A DNA stretch of 64,000 nt. It comes from Larkinella rosea (GTDB taxonomy: Bacteria; Bacteroidota; Bacteroidia; Cytophagales; Spirosomataceae). Positions 7,685 through 16,669 of the stretch are shown here, one piece after another. The notes below the pieces were generated by a model that saw nothing but the letters and a program-made list of their open reading frames with translations, did not search any database and was not told the DNA's origin. A program made the translations under genes and the position numbers. Positions within the stretch are counted from its first letter, which is position 1. Each line of letters opens with the position of its first letter. The DNA lies in contig NZ_RQJO01000010.1 of the NCBI RefSeq assembly GCF_003858635.1, positions 372,001 through 436,000 on the forward strand. The letters run 5' to 3'.

Positions 7685-10282
7685 ATGAATATGAAACCAA
7701 GTCCGCCCCGCTGGGCAAAGCGGTTTTTACACCTGTTCTGCCCGGCTTACCTGGTCGAAGAAATGGAGGGCGATCTGGAGGAGTTGTTCGAGCAGCGGAT
7801 TCGCCTGATTGGCGCCCGCAAAGCCCGGCTCCGCTACGTTCGGGATGTGCTGAGTCTGGTGCGTCCTTCCCTTCGAAAACAAAAACCGCTTGAGCATCCA
7901 TCACCTTTTCTATTTCGCCCTGCCATGCTTCTCAATTATTTCAAAATTGCCTTTCGTACCCTGCTCAAAAACAAGGTCTATTCCGTGATCAACATCGCGG
8001 GTCTGGCCACGGGAATGGCCGTAGCCCTGCTGATTGGTTTGTGGATATGGGATGAAGTGTCGTTTGATACGTACCACCCAAATCGGGATCGGCTGGCCTA
8101 CGTGATGGCTACCCAGACCTACAACGGCGAAACCGGAACTTACAACAGCATTGTCGTACCGCTTGAAAAAGAGCTCCGTTCGCTGTATCCGGCCGATTTT
8201 AAACGCCTTTCGATGCTCTGGGCCAGCACGAACGTTCTGGCGGTCGGCGAGAAAAAGATTGCCCAGCCGGGCATTTGGGCCCAGCCCGATTTTCCCGAAA
8301 TGCTGACCCTCAAGATGCTGAAAGGCAGCCGCGAAGCCTTCAACGATCCGTCGTCGGTTTTGCTTTCGGAATCCGTGGCAGCCGCGCTTTTCGGCGATGA
8401 CGACCCCATCAATCAGGTGGTGAAAGTAGACAACAAAACGAACATGAAAATTGTGGGCGTGTATCAGGATTTACCGCCGAATACGACCTTCCGCGACGTT
8501 CGCTTTGTGCTGCCCTGGCACAATATCGCCAACTGGTGGAACACCCAGGATAAGGACTGGCGAAATCACGGCTGCTCGCTGCTGGTGCAGGTCAGCGATC
8601 GGGTCGACATGAGTCAGCTTTCCGCTAAAATCAAGGACATTGTTTTACCCCACATCAAGGAAATCGAATATACCTCGCTGAACCCCATGGCGCGCTGGCA
8701 TCTGTACAGCAACTTCCGGACTGGTAGAGTCGACGGCGGCCGGATTCAGTTCGTCTGGTTATTTGGGATCATCGGCGTTTTTGTCCTGCTGCTGGCCTGC
8801 ATCAATTTCATGAATCTGAGCACCGCCCGGAGCGAGAAACGAGCCAAAGAAGTCGGCATTCGCAAAGCCGTCGGGTCAATGCACAGCCAGCTGATCGGGC
8901 AATTCCTGAGCGAATCGGTGGTGGTGGCTTTCGTGTCGCTGGCATTCACCCTGCTGCTGGTTTTGGCCACCCTGCCCTTCTTTAATCGGCTGGCCGACAA
9001 AGCCATCAACATCCCTTGGACGAATCCGGTTTTCTGGCTATTAACGATCAGTTTCACCCTGTTCACCGGTTTTATTTCGGGAAGTTACCCGGCCTTTTAC
9101 CTGTCCAGTTTCAAGCCAATCAAGGTGTTGAAAGGCGTGATGCGGGCCGGGCGTTTTGCGTCGCTGCCCCGCAAGGTCATGGTGGTGGTTCAGTTTACGG
9201 TTTCCATCACGCTGATCATCGGCACGATCATCGTTTACCGGCAAATTCAGTACGCCAAAAACCGCCCGGTTGGTTACAGCCGCGAGGGCCTGATTACCAT
9301 CGCCATGAATACGCCGGAACTAAACAGCCATTACAACGAATTACGGGCCGCGCTGGTCGAGTCGGGGGCCGCTGTCGAAATGACCGAATCCAACAGCCCG
9401 CCGACGCAAATCTGGTCGAATAACAGTGGTTTTAGCTGGAAAGGCAAAGATCCCACCACCGACCCGTTGTTTGGCACCATTGCCGTGACGCACGATTTTG
9501 GCAAAACCGTAGGCTGGAAAATCGTTGCAGGCCGGGATTTTTCGCGCGATTTCACGACCGATTCCAGCGCTTTTATTTTGAATGAAGCTGCCGTAAAACT
9601 GGCCGGTTTTGCCGATCCGGTCGGCAAAGTCATGCGCTGGAATGGCCGCGATCACGTCGTTACGGGCGTCGTCAAAGACATGGTGATGGATTCGCCGTTC
9701 CAACCAACGGTTCCGACCATCTTTCTGGTGGATTACGGCTGGCTGAATATGATTATCGTGCGGGCGAACCCCGCCCTGTCCATCCGTGATGCGCTGGATA
9801 AAATGGAACCGGTTTTCAAAAAATTCAATCCCGGGAGTCCGTTCGAATACAAATTCACCGACGACGAATACGCCCGCAAGTTTTCCGACGAAGAGCGCAT
9901 CGGCAACCTCGCTACGTTTTTCGCCATTTTCGCGATCTTCATCAGTTGTCTGGGATTGTTCGGACTGGCGTCGTTTGTGGCCGAACAGCGGACCAAAGAA
10001 ATCGGCGTTCGGAAAGTGCTGGGCGCATCGGTTTTCAACGTCTGGGGCTTGCTTTCCCGGGACTTCGTGGTGCTGGTAATCATCTCATGCCTGATTGCCG
10101 TTCCATTCGCCTGGTATTTTATGAACAGCTGGCTGAAGCAATACGATTACCGTTCGGATATGGCGTGGTGGATTTTTGCGGCCTCCGGTTTGGGTGCACT
10201 GCTCATTACGCTCTTAACGGTAAGCTATCAGGCCATTCGGGCGGCTTTGGTGAATCCGGTCAAGAGTCTGCGGACGGAATAG
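7685..10282 (+). CDS. ABC transporter permease, FtsX-like, with PadR-linked N-terminal prefix domain
   Basis: An 865-residue inner-membrane protein. Residues 1-~75 (PPRWAKRFLHLFCPAYLVEEMEGDLEELFEQR) form the cytoplasmic permease-prefix domain found in PadR-associated permeases. Then comes a MacB/FtsX architecture duplicated: TM at ~90-115 (YFKIAFRTLLKNKVYSVIN ... MAVALLIGLWIW), a periplasmic MacB_PCD domain, three TM helices around 360-470 (with EKRAKEVGIRKAVGSMHSQL), a second periplasmic domain, and three final TM helices with the repeat motif TKEIGVRKVLGAS. Such permeases act mechanically on envelope proteins or export peptides with a separate ATPase; none is encoded here. It is probably regulated by the PadR gene upstream. 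A strong hairpin follows. Confidence 0.9.
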   Translation: MNMKPSPPRWAKRFLHLFCPAYLVEEMEGDLEELFEQRIRLIGARKARLRYVRDVLSLVRPSLRKQKPLEHPSPFLFRPAMLLNYFKIAFRTLLKNKVYSVINIAGLATGMAVALLIGLWIWDEVSFDTYHPNRDRLAYVMATQTYNGETGTYNSIVVPLEKELRSLYPADFKRLSMLWASTNVLAVGEKKIAQPGIWAQPDFPEMLTLKMLKGSREAFNDPSSVLLSESVAAALFGDDDPINQVVKVDNKTNMKIVGVYQDLPPNTTFRDVRFVLPWHNIANWWNTQDKDWRNHGCSLLVQVSDRVDMSQLSAKIKDIVLPHIKEIEYTSLNPMARWHLYSNFRTGRVDGGRIQFVWLFGIIGVFVLLLACINFMNLSTARSEKRAKEVGIRKAVGSMHSQLIGQFLSESVVVAFVSLAFTLLLVLATLPFFNRLADKAINIPWTNPVFWLLTISFTLFTGFISGSYPAFYLSSFKPIKVLKGVMRAGRFASLPRKVMVVVQFTVSITLIIGTIIVYRQIQYAKNRPVGYSREGLITIAMNTPELNSHYNELRAALVESGAAVEMTESNSPPTQIWSNNSGFSWKGKDPTTDPLFGTIAVTHDFGKTVGWKIVAGRDFSRDFTTDSSAFILNEAAVKLAGFADPVGKVMRWNGRDHVVTGVVKDMVMDSPFQPTVPTIFLVDYGWLNMIIVRANPALSIRDALDKMEPVFKKFNPGSPFEYKFTDDEYARKFSDEERIGNLATFFAIFAIFISCLGLFGLASFVAEQRTKEIGVRKVLGASVFNVWGLLSRDFVVLVIISCLIAVPFAWYFMNSWLKQYDYRSDMAWWIFAASGLGALLITLLTVSYQAIRAALVNPVKSLRTE

Positions 10283-10317
10283 AGCAGCCGGTTTTCACAA
10301 CCGAATTAAAACATTGA

Positions 10318-10370
10318 GCGTCCGGATCGGCAGGGTCACCGCCGAATCCGGACGCTTTACGTTGTTTTTT
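10318..10370 (+). terminator. Terminator hairpin after the permease
   Basis: GCGTCCGGATCGGC (10318-10331) pairs with GCCGAATCCGGACGC (10341-10355) with one bulge, and a T-rich tract follows (TTTTTT at 10365-10370). It ends the padR-permease transcript. Confidence 0.7.
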
Positions 10371-10454
10371 CCGTTACTCATTTCAGCGGGCGGTTTCTTT
10401 GTACCCATTCGGCCAGAGACGGTTTCTGGTCTTCTGATTCAATCGAATGAACCG

Positions 10455-11510
10455 ATGAAAATTTCCCTGCTGATCCTCCTCATTCTGACGGTTTTTCTGT
10501 GCTGCACCCATTCCGTCGCTCCCGAACCAGCCTCCAAAACGTATGATTTCTCGTCCGTCGACCGGTTTATCGACGAAAATACGGCGGTGTATCAGGATAG
10601 CATTGCCGTGCTGGTTTCGCAGAATGGAAACGTGATTTATCAGAAAGAACACAACCTGACAATCGACACCAAACGGCTCATCGCTTCAGCCTCCAAATGG
10701 CTTTCCGGTGCGGTCATCATGGCGCTGGTCGATGAGAAAAAACTGGCGTTATCGGACTCCGTTGGCAAATTTCTGCCCATTTTCACCCGATACGGAAAGG
10801 GGAACATTACCATCCGGCAACTGTTTTCGCATACGGCCGGTTTTCCGGGCGATTCACCTGAAAAATACGAATACCGACGCGACTTGACGCTGGCGCAGGC
10901 CGTCGACTCGATTGCGGTTCATACCCGGCTAACCAATCCACCCGGTGCGGTTTTTCGGTACGGTAGTGCCAGTATGCACGTGGCCGGGCGCATCGCCGAA
11001 CTGGTTTCCGGAAAACCATGGCAGTCGCTCTTCAACGAAAAAATGGCGGTTCCCTGCGATTTGCGCGCCACCTATTTACTGGTCAATCTGCGAAACCCGC
11101 TGATTGCCGGTGGCGCCTGGACCAGCGCCCGCGACTACCTGAATTTCCTGGAAATGATCGTCAATAAGGGTAAATTTCGTGGCAAGCGCGTTTTGAGCGA
11201 GCAGGTTATTTCGGACATGCTGAGCGATCAAACCCGCGGAGCGACGATTCAGGCAACACCCTATCCGGCCAATCCGTATTCCCACAACCCCGTAGCCAGC
11301 GTGCGGTACGGCATTGGAAACTGGCTCGATGTGGTGGATGCGTCAGGCAAAGTTTTGGAAAGCAGCAGTCCGGGCCTGTTCGGGGCGCATCCGTGGCAGG
11401 ATTCCAAAAATCAGGTGGCTGGCATTATTTTTACCCGCACCACCACCCGGCAGAGCGCCGTGACGAGCCTGAAAATCCGGGAAATGATTCGCAACATCAT
11501 TGAAAAATAA
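10455..11510 (+). CDS. Serine hydrolase, class C beta-lactamase fold, lipoprotein
   Basis: The 351-residue protein starts at the ATG at 10455: MKISLLILLILTVFLCCTHS is a lipoprotein signal, and the 47-codon upstream extension is not. The class C/DD-peptidase motif SxxK is present as SASK (residues 78-81, S78 nucleophile, K81), and the second motif appears as Y-G-S (FRYGSASMHVAG) instead of YxN. Family members are esterases, DD-carboxypeptidases or D-amino-acid peptidases and cannot be told apart from sequence; true beta-lactamase activity is not implied. The N-terminal Cys suggests periplasmic membrane anchoring. The gene ends only 4 bases from the convergent VCBS gene, with no terminator in between. 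Confidence 0.85.
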   Translation: MKISLLILLILTVFLCCTHSVAPEPASKTYDFSSVDRFIDENTAVYQDSIAVLVSQNGNVIYQKEHNLTIDTKRLIASASKWLSGAVIMALVDEKKLALSDSVGKFLPIFTRYGKGNITIRQLFSHTAGFPGDSPEKYEYRRDLTLAQAVDSIAVHTRLTNPPGAVFRYGSASMHVAGRIAELVSGKPWQSLFNEKMAVPCDLRATYLLVNLRNPLIAGGAWTSARDYLNFLEMIVNKGKFRGKRVLSEQVISDMLSDQTRGATIQATPYPANPYSHNPVASVRYGIGNWLDVVDASGKVLESSSPGLFGAHPWQDSKNQVAGIIFTRTTTRQSAVTSLKIREMIRNIIEK

Positions 11511-11514
11511 ACCG

Positions 11515-14500
11515 TTAGCGTTGCTGCGGTTTCATAAACCGGTTGAATTCCAACCCCTGCCCGTTCACCGCCGTAACCACCAAGGTATCAACCCCTTTCC
11601 CGGAAACCACCACCGACTTGCGGGCGTCGCCATTCACCAGAAAACCGCTTTCGCGGGGCAGCAGCGGTTTAAAATGGCCGTGACCGTCGCCCAGCAGAAC
11701 CAGTCCGAACGAGGCATCCTGCCGCCCCATGTTGACTTCGTTCGGGTAGAAATTCCCGGTCAAAACCGCATCCAGCTTGCCATCGTGGTTGACATCCTGC
11801 GGAATGATTTCAAAAACCGGTGATTGCTGCGCCATCCGGGGCAAGGGTGTTACCTTAAATTCGCCGTTGCCCCGGTTTTCGATGTAAGCACTTTGCAGAT
11901 AGCTAGCCTCGGCCTGATACGCGCCGTCAAGGTCTTCTTTCGTCAGTAATTCGTCGAATGTAACCTTGGCGTAATCGGCGTAACGCTGGTATTTCCGCCG
12001 AAACTGAATGACCTGCTGGTTCAGGGCGTCGCGGGGAATGGCTGGATACCGAACGCCTTTGATGAAATACCCCATCAACGGATCGAACGTGCCGTCCTTG
12101 TTGAAATCTTTCGCAATGATCTTGATCGGCTCCTGTTCCGACGCCCGATACAACGTATTCAACCCCTCATTACCAGCGATGTAATCCAAATCGCCATCAT
12201 TGTCAAAATCGCCCTGTGCGAGGCAGTTCCACCAACCTTCGGAATGAGCGAATGAGTGACTGAGTGATTGAGGGTCCGCCGATGCGGTGAATGTTTTTCC
12301 GGAATTATTCTTTAATATGGTTATTGGCATCCACTCGCCAGCAATCAGGAGGTCGGGCCACTTGTCGTTGTTGGTATCCGTCCAGAGGGCGGTGCAGACC
12401 AGTCCGGCATTCAGCAACGACGGACAAAACTGGGCAGTTACGTCCGAAAACCGAGTTTGGCCGCTCTTCGTGTCGTTGCGCAACAAATAGCTGCGGGTGG
12501 GAAGCGGGTATTGTCCGGGGATTTGCCGACCACCGACGAACAAATCCAGGTCACCATCGCGATCGTAATCAGCCGCAATAACGCAGGACCCGCTGCCCGA
12601 CACATCTGGTAAGGCGTTTGGCGGAGCCGCTGCAAAATCGCCCTTCCCGTTGTTCAGATACAACTGATCCTGGTAAAACGCTTTTTCAGACGCAGGTCGC
12701 TGTGCCCCACCCGCAACAACGTACAAATCCAGATCGTTATCGCCATCCGCATCAAACAGCAAAGCCGCCGTATCGTCGTGACCGGTATGAATCGGGAACG
12801 CTTTTTTGGTAAAACCGCCTACTGGATTTCGAATCAGGAAACAGGCTTCGCTCCCCCGATACGTTCCCCCGACAAAGCAATCGTCCAGACCATCGCCGTT
12901 GACATCTCCCGAAGCCAGCGCAAAACCGCTGCGCGACAGCATTTTATGCAAGGCCGCCGTTTGCTTGAAATCCACAAAATCCGACCAGCGGTGCTGAAAA
13001 TCCGGTGAAACCTGGCTGGTAACATTGGCAAACAGCGGTTTTTCGGGCGTAACAACAGGACGGATTTCGTTCTTTTTCGCCCGATCAAAGCGAAGCGTCA
13101 GGCGTTGATCTGCCTTGATCCGGTATTGTTTTTCCGACAAACCGCCCGGCCATTCCACCAGCAACGAATCAATCACCGCCGACTGGCCCAATCCAAAATG
13201 CAAAAGCGGCTCGACGGACGACTGAAAACCGCGTACCACCGAAACTTCGGCATACTGTATTTGTCCCTTCGTCCAAAGCGCCACTTTACCACCAATGCCC
13301 TGCCGGTTTTCCGCATTCCCTTCCAGTTTAACGGCCAGGTAATGCGCCGGTTTCAGCTCCTGCGCCCGGTTTTGGTAAACCAGGGCTTCGGAGTCAACCG
13401 TGTTGACAACCAGGTCCAAGTCACCGTCGCTGTCCAGATCGGCATAGGCCGCGCCGTTGGAATACGACAGGTTGTCCAGTCCCCAGCTCTTTGAAACATC
13501 AGTAAACGCCAGATCGCCCGCGTTGCGATAGGCATAATTCGGCACCTTCACCTCGGGCACTTTCCGGATCAACTCTTCCCGCTTTTCCTTCTGAAATTCC
13601 GTCGTTCCGAAACCGGAAAACTCTTCGGTGAACGAAATGAAATCCCGGTCGGTAACATCCCGGCGGTAGCCATTCGTGATGTACAGATCCTTCCGTCCGT
13701 CGTTGTCGTAATCCGCCATCAGAGCGGCCCAGCTCCAATCGGTTTTGGCGACCCCCGCCAGCAGGCCGATCTCGGAGAAAAGCGGCAGCGGGGTCTGGCC
13801 CAAAGGGGATGAACCTGCATCCGGTTTTGCACCTTTGTCCGCTGTCCCGGCCTGCCCCACGCCCAGATTCAGTTGCATCGAATTCCGCATGTACTGCATC
13901 TGGTAGCGATATGGTTCGGAAATGCTGAGTTCCTTGCGGTCGTAATCCTGCCCTGCCAACATCTTTTTCTGACGCGCATTTTCTTCCGGCAACATGTCGA
14001 GCTGGAAAATATCGGGCAAACCATCGTTGTTGAAATCGGCCACATCGACGCCCATGCCGTACAAACTGGTGTGCGCCGTCGACTGCCGGATGACATTCGT
14101 AAACGTCGGATTGTCAGGATTCTGCCTGCCCGTATTCAGATAGAGCATATCGCTGCTGATGAAATCGTTGGAGCAGTAAATGTCGGGATAGCCGTCTTTG
14201 TTGAGGTCGCTGATGGCCAGGCCCAGCCCGAGTCCTTCGTAGACAATTCCGGCCTGCTTGGATATGTCCCGAAAAACCGGGTGACCTTTTGGTCCAACGC
14301 CTTCGTTTCGGTAGAGTTTACCGGTGCTGGGGTACGAGCCGTCGTTAATCGTAGCCCGCAGGTAATTCGGATTTTGCAGATCGGGGCCGGTATTAAGCAA
14401 ATAGGCGTCGAGATCACCATCGAGATCGTAATCGAAGAAGGCGGTTTGGGTGGTAAACGACGCATCCGCCAACCCGTATTCGGCGGCCATTTCCTTAAAA

Positions 14501-14988
14501 ACCGGTGTCCCACCTTTACCGCCCTGATTGATAAACAGCAAGTTTTCGGAATGCGGCAACGCCGTATGTTTGGCCGCACTCACGTAGATATCCAGCCAGC
14601 CATCGCCGTTGACGTCGGCCATCGAAACGCCCGTGCACCATCGGCTGGTCGTCAAACCCGCTGCTTCGGTGACATCTTCAAATTTCCATTCCTGGGTCGC
14701 TGGGTCGATGTGGTTGAGGTACAACCGGCAACTGACCTGGTTCCCACCGAAAAAAACGTCCGGTCGGCCATCGTTATTCACATCGCCGATTCCGACGCCA
14801 CCGCCGTTGTAGAAATTGGTGAATGTAAACGCGTTTAACTGGTCGGTTTGCTGGAGCGTATTGGCAAATGCAATACAGGTTTTTGTACCCGGAAGTTGCT
14901 CAAAAAGAGTCGGTTCCGATTGCTGGCACGCCGTACAGAACACCGCCAGACTTGCAATGATCCCGAATAAAACGGAGGAAAAACGCAT
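11515..14988 (-). CDS. VCBS/FG-GAP repeat lipoprotein with ASPIC/UnbV domain (CRTAC1-like)
   Basis: The 1157-residue protein starts at the ATG at 14988; a TTG 15 bases upstream is less likely. The signal ends in a lipobox (AVFCTAC). At least eight calcium-loop FG-GAP/VCBS repeats are visible (GDVNNDGRPDVFFGG, ADVNGDGWLDIYVS, DYDLDGDLDAYLL, DLNKDGYPDIYCSND, DFNNDGLPDIFQLD, DYDNDGRKDLYITNG, DLDSDGDLDLVVN and more in the C-terminal half), forming one or two beta-propellers. An ASPIC/UnbV segment (GIGGKVALWTKG ... VEWPGG) lies at ~570-640. In Cytophagales such genes commonly follow susC-susD, as here, and may encode surface ligand-binding accessory proteins; the function is not established. Bases 12242-12272 inside the gene are an odd octanucleotide tandem tract (see findings). 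Confidence 0.88.
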   Translation of the reverse strand: MRFSSVLFGIIASLAVFCTACQQSEPTLFEQLPGTKTCIAFANTLQQTDQLNAFTFTNFYNGGGVGIGDVNNDGRPDVFFGGNQVSCRLYLNHIDPATQEWKFEDVTEAAGLTTSRWCTGVSMADVNGDGWLDIYVSAAKHTALPHSENLLFINQGGKGGTPVFKEMAAEYGLADASFTTQTAFFDYDLDGDLDAYLLNTGPDLQNPNYLRATINDGSYPSTGKLYRNEGVGPKGHPVFRDISKQAGIVYEGLGLGLAISDLNKDGYPDIYCSNDFISSDMLYLNTGRQNPDNPTFTNVIRQSTAHTSLYGMGVDVADFNNDGLPDIFQLDMLPEENARQKKMLAGQDYDRKELSISEPYRYQMQYMRNSMQLNLGVGQAGTADKGAKPDAGSSPLGQTPLPLFSEIGLLAGVAKTDWSWAALMADYDNDGRKDLYITNGYRRDVTDRDFISFTEEFSGFGTTEFQKEKREELIRKVPEVKVPNYAYRNAGDLAFTDVSKSWGLDNLSYSNGAAYADLDSDGDLDLVVNTVDSEALVYQNRAQELKPAHYLAVKLEGNAENRQGIGGKVALWTKGQIQYAEVSVVRGFQSSVEPLLHFGLGQSAVIDSLLVEWPGGLSEKQYRIKADQRLTLRFDRAKKNEIRPVVTPEKPLFANVTSQVSPDFQHRWSDFVDFKQTAALHKMLSRSGFALASGDVNGDGLDDCFVGGTYRGSEACFLIRNPVGGFTKKAFPIHTGHDDTAALLFDADGDNDLDLYVVAGGAQRPASEKAFYQDQLYLNNGKGDFAAAPPNALPDVSGSGSCVIAADYDRDGDLDLFVGGRQIPGQYPLPTRSYLLRNDTKSGQTRFSDVTAQFCPSLLNAGLVCTALWTDTNNDKWPDLLIAGEWMPITILKNNSGKTFTASADPQSLSHSFAHSEGWWNCLAQGDFDNDGDLDYIAGNEGLNTLYRASEQEPIKIIAKDFNKDGTFDPLMGYFIKGVRYPAIPRDALNQQVIQFRRKYQRYADYAKVTFDELLTKEDLDGAYQAEASYLQSAYIENRGNGEFKVTPLPRMAQQSPVFEIIPQDVNHDGKLDAVLTGNFYPNEVNMGRQDASFGLVLLGDGHGHFKPLLPRESGFLVNGDARKSVVVSGKGVDTLVVTAVNGQGLEFNRFMKPQQR

Positions 14989-15026
14989 GGATTTCACTGG
15001 CAAAAACCGGTTGCTGAAAATGAATA

Positions 15027-15065
15027 AAGCGAGGAGCCGTCGGTGTCCTACCGTTGCTCCTCGCT
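15027..15065 (-). terminator. Intercistronic hairpin between susD and the VCBS gene
   Basis: AAGCGAGGAGC (15027-15037) pairs with GCTCCTCGCTT (15055-15065), with an inner CGG/CCG pair; on the minus strand it is followed by TTTATTC. It lies 26 bases after the susD stop. It could be a partial terminator that reduces expression of the third gene, or an mRNA-stabilising hairpin protecting susCD. Confidence 0.6.
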
Positions 15066-15090
15066 TAACTTTTAAAACATTCGTGCGAAA

Positions 15091-16623
15091 TTAATAGCCC
15101 GGATTCTGATCGGTCGGTTCAATTTTCGGGTTATTATCCACTTCCTGCTGCGGGATCGGCAGCAATTCATGTTTGTTTTTCTGGAAATAAGCAAACGGCT
15201 CGGTTTTCAGTTTACCCGCTTTCCGCCACCGCAGAATGTCGCGGTTCCGGATTTGCTCCCCGCTCAACTCGACGCGACGTTCGTGCATAATAGCGGCAAA
15301 CACCTGATCTTTCGTACCAACCGGGTAAGCCGCCGTTGGATACGCGGGCATCGCCACACTCTTGCGGGCGCGAACCATGTTGAGGTATTTCACCGCTTCG
15401 GCGGTGGTTCCGATTTCGTTTTCCACTTCGGCCATGGACAGCAACGTTTCGGCGTAGCGCATGATCCGCTGGTTGATACCGCCGGTCAGGAACGTCTGAT
15501 CCGTTTTGTACATCAGCGAGAATTTCCGCCAGCTGATCTTGATGGTTTTTCCGTCGACCACCGACGAGTTACCGTTCTGGGCCGCATCCGTCAGCACATT
15601 CTTGTCGAGATTGTACTTGTCGCCCGTTGCATAAAACGATTTGGAAAACCGGGGATCAAAACCGGTAGCGGTTTTCTCAAATTCGTTCAGCAGACTGTTG
15701 GAAGGAATGACGTTCCGCCAGCCGATGCCCGAATACTCCTGCGTCCGCACGGTTTCGGTTCCGGCCGTTGCGCCGTTTCCGTCGCCGTCCCAGTTGTAGT
15801 TCCCCCCCGACGGATAGAAATTAATTTCCCAGATCGACTCCTTGTTGAATTCGGCTTCTTCGGTAAAATTATCCGAAAATTCATCCACCAGACTGTAGGT
15901 ACCGGACGAAATCACTTTCTGGAGTTCGGTTTTGGCATTCGTATAATCCGCCTGTTGCAAATACACCCGGGCCAGTAACATCTGGGCCGCCCCTTTGGTG
16001 GCGCGACCCAGGTTATTCGCATCATAGGTAGCTGGTAATGCTTCTTGTGCCGCTTTGAGGTCGGCAATAATGAAATCGTAAACTTCTTTTTCCGTCGAGC
16101 GGGGCAACGAGCCTTCCACCGCCGTCACATAGGTTTTATACAGGGGTACACCGCCCCACATCGTCACCAGATCGAAATACGACCAGGCACGCAGGAAACG
16201 GGCTTCGGCCAGCAGCCGGGCTTTGTCAGCCGCCGGGATATCGGACACTTTCCCGGACAGATCCAGCACCACGTTCGCCCGGTGAATCAGGCGGTAGAAG
16301 CCCTGCCAAACCGCTCCCATCACGGAGTTGCCGGTATCGTGGCTGCCCAGCAGCAACTGGTTGCGGGGGGTTTCAAGCTGACCACCACCGGCGGCCACGT
16401 CGTCGCTGCGCAAATCCTGGAGGAAAAACCACTCCCGCGAGGTGAGCGCGTTGGCCTTTGCCATGGCATAAACCGCATTGACGGCACTGGTCAGTTCAGC
16501 TCCGTTTTTGTAAAACGTATCAACGGTAACGCCGTTGGGGTTCAATTTGTCCAGATCACTTTCCTGACATCCTACCACCAGGCCCAGAAACAGAATACCG
16601 GATAAAAGAAATTTATTTTTCAT
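15091..16623 (-). CDS. SusD/RagB family nutrient-binding outer-membrane lipoprotein
   Basis: 510 residues with a lipoprotein signal (LGLVVGC, Cys at about 19). The typical SusD features are present: the N-terminal DKLNPNGVTVDTFYKNGAELTSAVNAVYA, TPR-like helices (WSYFDLVTMWGGVPLYKTY, RATKGAAQMLLARVYLQQADY), the RYAETLLSMAEVENEIG block and the C-terminal ELLPIPQQEVDNNP. SusD proteins sit as a lid on the SusC barrel at the cell surface and bind glycans or peptides. The gene is 46 bases downstream of susC, in the same operon. The substrate is unknown because no glycoside hydrolase is encoded nearby. Confidence 0.94.
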   Translation of the reverse strand: MKNKFLLSGILFLGLVVGCQESDLDKLNPNGVTVDTFYKNGAELTSAVNAVYAMAKANALTSREWFFLQDLRSDDVAAGGGQLETPRNQLLLGSHDTGNSVMGAVWQGFYRLIHRANVVLDLSGKVSDIPAADKARLLAEARFLRAWSYFDLVTMWGGVPLYKTYVTAVEGSLPRSTEKEVYDFIIADLKAAQEALPATYDANNLGRATKGAAQMLLARVYLQQADYTNAKTELQKVISSGTYSLVDEFSDNFTEEAEFNKESIWEINFYPSGGNYNWDGDGNGATAGTETVRTQEYSGIGWRNVIPSNSLLNEFEKTATGFDPRFSKSFYATGDKYNLDKNVLTDAAQNGNSSVVDGKTIKISWRKFSLMYKTDQTFLTGGINQRIMRYAETLLSMAEVENEIGTTAEAVKYLNMVRARKSVAMPAYPTAAYPVGTKDQVFAAIMHERRVELSGEQIRNRDILRWRKAGKLKTEPFAYFQKNKHELLPIPQQEVDNNPKIEPTDQNPGY

Positions 16624-16669
16624 TGGAATCTTTCGTTTAATACTGTTGAAACATCGCCGGTTCTGTGCA

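Noticed and set aside
13873-14838. A 321-codon open frame on the plus strand inside the VCBS gene
   Set aside because: It lies antisense to a gene with many clear FG-GAP repeats and shows no domain or start context; long antisense frames are expected in GC-biased genes.
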